Shown here: positions 13,556 through 15,422 of the stretch, one piece after another
How the letters are laid out: each line of letters starts with the position of its first letter
Position numbering within the stretch: the stretch's first letter is position 1
Origin: Thermoplasmata archaeon
GTDB lineage: Archaea; Thermoplasmatota; Thermoplasmata; SG8-5
Reading direction: 5' to 3'
Length of the DNA: 15,422 nt
Assembly (NCBI GenBank): GCA_030655715.1
Contig: JAUSPR010000171.1
Span: 1 to 15,422 of the forward strand
Made by a program: the position numbers and the translations under genes
The notes under the pieces: model-generated
What the model was told of the DNA's origin: nothing
Database searches by the model: none
Seen by the model: only the letters and a program-made list of their open reading frames with translations

Positions 13556-13581
13556 ATCCGAATTCCTGCGGGACATTCGGA
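13556..13581 (+). repeat. Dispersed 26-nt repeat, copy 4
   Basis: ATCCGAATTCCTGCGGGACA then TTCGGA, preceded by CTTTTATCTGT. This copy is the most palindromic: ATCCGAA at the left pairs with TTCGGAT at the right. It lies 55 nt past the end of the membrane Roadblock-like gene. Confidence 0.75.
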
Positions 13582-13635
13582 TTTACCATTCCCAGTTCCC
13601 GATTCCCCAAACAAAACCCAGAGGGGGTTACCGGA

Positions 13636-14931
13636 CTAAGCCCTGGAATTCCGGGCCATGTCCCCGAGTACCTTATCCAACCAATCCTGGATTGCCGCGA
13701 CACTGCGTTTGTCGCCTTTCCATTCTGCCAGAATTGTACCGTAATTCCTGTCCAGCTCGTCAAGAAGCCGAACAACGCCCTTGCGCAGTTCCCTTGCCTC
13801 ATGACCTGTGAATAGAACCGCAACAACAACCTTACCCTTGGCCTCGATTAATACCCGCAATTTACCCATGCTCAGGCTTTTGAGGCTCTCCATCTCTGAT
13901 GTATGAAATGCCTCTTGCACGAAATTCTGAATTGCCGTAAGCATTCCGCCGACCATATCCCTGTCTATCTCGCTGAACTCATCATGCTCCCCAGCATGAG
14001 CAATGACCAGGCCGTTCGTGCCAAGGACATAAATCTCCCTGACACGCGATTCCTGCCATTTGAGCTGGGGCGATGCCCATTCCACCAGCTTGGCAGACAT
14101 GTCACCGATGAGGTTGATTGACAGCACAATGACAATGAGCATGGCCGTGCTTACTGCAATCTGAAGATTCGCGTCCAGTGAGCCAGTTGAAGAGAGAACT
14201 ATAACCTGCGCCACCACGAAACAGCCAACGCAGATTATCGAAGTGAGAAGGATGATGAGCGAGTTTCTGACCAAAAGTTCTTTTCCGATGACCATCTGGT
14301 ATCTGACCAATCCCCTTACAGTAATCACCAGGGCACCTGTAATGGCCATACTGAAAATCGCACTGTAATCTCCTATATCTGGCAGAAACAGACCGAACAG
14401 CATGACAATGTTGAATAGCAAAACCGCAAAGAACGATGTCAGCATGAACTCAATCTGGTTTTTCCGAATGTCTGAAGATGATTTCTGCATGCTGGAATAC
14501 AGGTGGCTCCAGACCATGAACGATATAACCAGCCAGACTATTAGGAAAATGAAATCTGTGAACCGCTTCAGTTCCTCGGGAAAGAGAAAATGAACAATCA
14601 TCTCAGCCAACAGCGGGCCGAACACCATTACCCGGCCTTTGACGGTTCTGAGAAGGAAGTATTCAGCGCTAGAGCGTTGGATGAACAGGATGATGAGTAT
14701 CGGGAACATCAAAATCGCACAGATATAAGCCAGATTCATCCAAGGAGTGATATCCGCCTCCGGGACCGCTGAAAGCATGGCCCATGAGAAGAGACCAGTG
14801 GCAGTGATAAGAGCCAGAATGGCAGTTGTGACAGTGACTTCTGTCTTCACGGCGAACCGCATCATGAAAATGAACAGCCCCAGCGAGACAATGGAGCATG
14901 CCAGTATCAGAATTGTCAGCAATCCAATCAT
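13636..14931 (-). CDS. Multi-pass membrane protein with C-terminal Roadblock/LC7-like domain
   Basis: The 431-residue protein has eight or nine hydrophobic segments in residues 1-280 (about 3-24, 34-53, 64-84, 101-117, 124-145, 162-183, 189-209, 224-246, 256-276). The first seven have the look of the N-terminal 7TM sensor region of some histidine kinases. The cytosolic tail (about 298-410) reads EIYVLGTNGLVIAHAG, a helix, LRVLIEAKGKVVVAVLFTG, and a second long helix, the strand-helix order of Roadblock/LC7 or longin-like domains. Such domains bind small GTPases; MglB, for example, is the GAP of MglA. The GTPase gene lies next on the same strand. No kinase or receiver domain is present. ATG 14931 follows a TATA-like box by about 37 nt. 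The membrane part is certain; the tail assignment is by pattern. Confidence 0.75.
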   Translation of the reverse strand: MIGLLTILILACSIVSLGLFIFMMRFAVKTEVTVTTAILALITATGLFSWAMLSAVPEADITPWMNLAYICAILMFPILIILFIQRSSAEYFLLRTVKGRVMVFGPLLAEMIVHFLFPEELKRFTDFIFLIVWLVISFMVWSHLYSSMQKSSSDIRKNQIEFMLTSFFAVLLFNIVMLFGLFLPDIGDYSAIFSMAITGALVITVRGLVRYQMVIGKELLVRNSLIILLTSIICVGCFVVAQVIVLSSTGSLDANLQIAVSTAMLIVIVLSINLIGDMSAKLVEWASPQLKWQESRVREIYVLGTNGLVIAHAGEHDEFSEIDRDMVGGMLTAIQNFVQEAFHTSEMESLKSLSMGKLRVLIEAKGKVVVAVLFTGHEARELRKGVVRLLDELDRNYGTILAEWKGDKRSVAAIQDWLDKVLGDMARNSRA

Positions 14932-14962
14932 ATTTTCCCTACGATGGAAATAATGGGCGGGC

Positions 14963-14972
14963 GATTAAATAG
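14963..14972 (-). promoter_or_regulatory. TATA box of the membrane Roadblock-like gene
   Basis: The minus strand CTATTTAATC lies about 37 nt before ATG 14931, allowing a leader of roughly 10 nt. A further AT-rich box at 14984-14994 could serve either strand. Confidence 0.45.
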
Positions 14973-15032
14973 TTTGGGATGGCAAAATATAAATGGTCAC
15001 GTGGTTAATACCGGATAAGATGGCAAACCTTT

Positions 15033-15060
15033 TTATCCGGTATTCGAACCCTCTGGGGAT
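15033..15060 (+). repeat. Divergent relative of the dispersed repeat
   Basis: TTATCCGGTATTCGAACC followed by CTCTGGGGAT keeps the T-rich lead, CCGGTAT and the CCT..GGGG core. Downstream GGTTGGCTGG (about 15099-15108) recalls the GGTTGGCTGGAA that follows copy 2. It is looser than the other four. Confidence 0.45.
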
Positions 15061-15202
15061 TGTTTGCTAGCGGTCGGGATTCGAAGTGATTGGGGACCTG
15101 GTTGGCTGGGACTCGGTATTACTAGGGCCCCTCATTTCACATCTCTTCACAATTTTCATTATAATTTTCGAGCATGATATCCATTAAAGGGCAATAGCAA
15201 GC

Positions 15203-15210
15203 TTTAAAAA
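15203..15210 (+). promoter_or_regulatory. TATA box of pyrD
   Basis: TTTAAAAA is centred about 27 nt before ATG 15234, so the mRNA is probably leaderless. No Shine-Dalgarno sequence is needed, and none with good spacing is seen. Confidence 0.65.
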
Positions 15211-15233
15211 GATGAGCAGTTAATCCCGGGAAG

Positions 15234-15422
15234 ATGGTGGACCTAAGTACAGATATCGCTGGATTGAAGATGGAGAACCCCACAATGCTGGCTTCCGGCA
15301 TTCTGGGCCAGACCGGGGAATCACTTTTGAGAATTGTCAAGGAAGGCGGAGCTGGCGCGGTCGTGACCAAGTCCATTGGCGCGGAACCGAGAGAGGGGCA
15401 TGGCAGCCCCTGTATTCTGGAA
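15234..15422 (+). CDS. pyrD: Dihydroorotate dehydrogenase, 5' part only
   Basis: The first 63 codons of an open frame run off the window edge. The product starts MVDLSTDIAGLKMENPTMLA, continues [29 protein letters not shown], then EPREGHGSP. This is the FMN-binding N-terminal part of class 1B type dihydroorotate dehydrogenases (the NPxxxASGILG and [11 protein letters not shown] motifs). The enzyme oxidises dihydroorotate to orotate in pyrimidine synthesis. The active-site cysteine and the rest of the barrel lie beyond the window, and so would any pyrK electron-transfer subunit gene. The start ATG is fixed by the TATA box about 27 nt upstream. Confidence 0.93.
   Translation, partial: MVDLSTDIAGLKMENPTMLASGILGQTGESLLRIVKEGGAGAVVTKSIGAEPREGHGSPCILE

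Larger units (their letters stand above)
13294..13635. other. Intergenic region between GTPase and membrane protein genes
   Basis: It holds the GTPase promoter and palindrome, repeat copies 3 and 4, a run of irregular G-rich direct repeats each starting ATTTGGA (about 13396-13490), and a perfect 13-nt inverted repeat GGGGAATCGGGAA (13499-13511) with TTCCCGATTCCCC (13596-13608). I see no gene. Confidence 0.6.
14932..15233. other. Intergenic region before pyrD
   Basis: It carries the divergent promoters, a perfect 12-nt inverted repeat AATACCGGATAA (15007-15018) and TTATCCGGTATT (15033-15044) with a 14-nt loop, a loose relative of the dispersed repeat, and a 16-codon open frame starting ATG 15020. 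No longer gene is visible. Confidence 0.6.

Noticed and set aside
11491..13581. CRISPR array from the recurring 26-nt repeat
   Set aside because: The copies are hundreds of bases to more than 1 kb apart with no regular spacers, and no cas genes are present.

Overview
The window is archaeal. It has a tRNA-Ile(GAU) gene with a short bulge-helix-bulge type intron between positions 37 and 38. TATA-like boxes lie about 26-30 nt upstream of several start codons (leaderless mRNAs), and GGTGA/GGAGG Shine-Dalgarno motifs occur inside operons. Gene content also fits: adenosine-specific kinase, a Rab-like GTPase and a membrane-anchored Roadblock-like protein. A euryarchaeote, possibly of the Thermoplasmatota lineage, is my best guess; no 16S rRNA or other marker fixes the taxon.

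Region 1 (1-5758) is visibly AT-rich and looks like a genomic island. It starts after a short tRNA-3'-end-like sequence (179-200) that is a near copy, in the same orientation, of the 3' end of the intact tRNA-Ile gene at 5759-5864. Between them lies one tightly packed + strand operon of seven genes: a PH/GRAM-like protein, a small unknown protein, a zinc ribbon, a PLP fold-type-II-like domain fused to a GNAT acetyltransferase, an M20 peptidase/deacylase, an ornithine/alanine racemase-family enzyme and a VanX-type D,D-dipeptidase. The last four point to handling of D-amino acids or D-containing peptides. In the PLP-like protein the usual catalytic lysine is replaced by glutamate. Two genes of the operon have no AUG, GUG or UUG where their N-termini must lie; AUC and AUU stand at the right distance from good Shine-Dalgarno sequences.

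Region 2 (6094-9336) has higher GC. It carries a three-gene operon for a 2,3-diacetamido sugar nucleotide (dehydrogenase, acetyltransferase, aminotransferase), as used in archaeal N-glycans. A secreted protein with five N-glycosylation sequons follows.

Region 3 (9337-11330, minus strand) encodes an adenosine-specific kinase and an MFS exporter.

Region 4 (11331-12402) has no gene but is full of structure: copies of a dispersed 26-nt repeat, and two 132-133 nt arms in inverted orientation. Each arm folds into three hairpins, and the stems of two of them change in a compensatory way between the copies. A 21-nt inverted repeat flanks the whole.

Region 5 (12403-14931, minus strand) pairs a Rab-like GTPase lacking the catalytic glutamine with a multi-pass membrane protein ending in a Roadblock/LC7-like domain. 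The 5' end of pyrD enters at the right edge (15234-15422). Repeats of the same dispersed family lie in these intergenic regions too.
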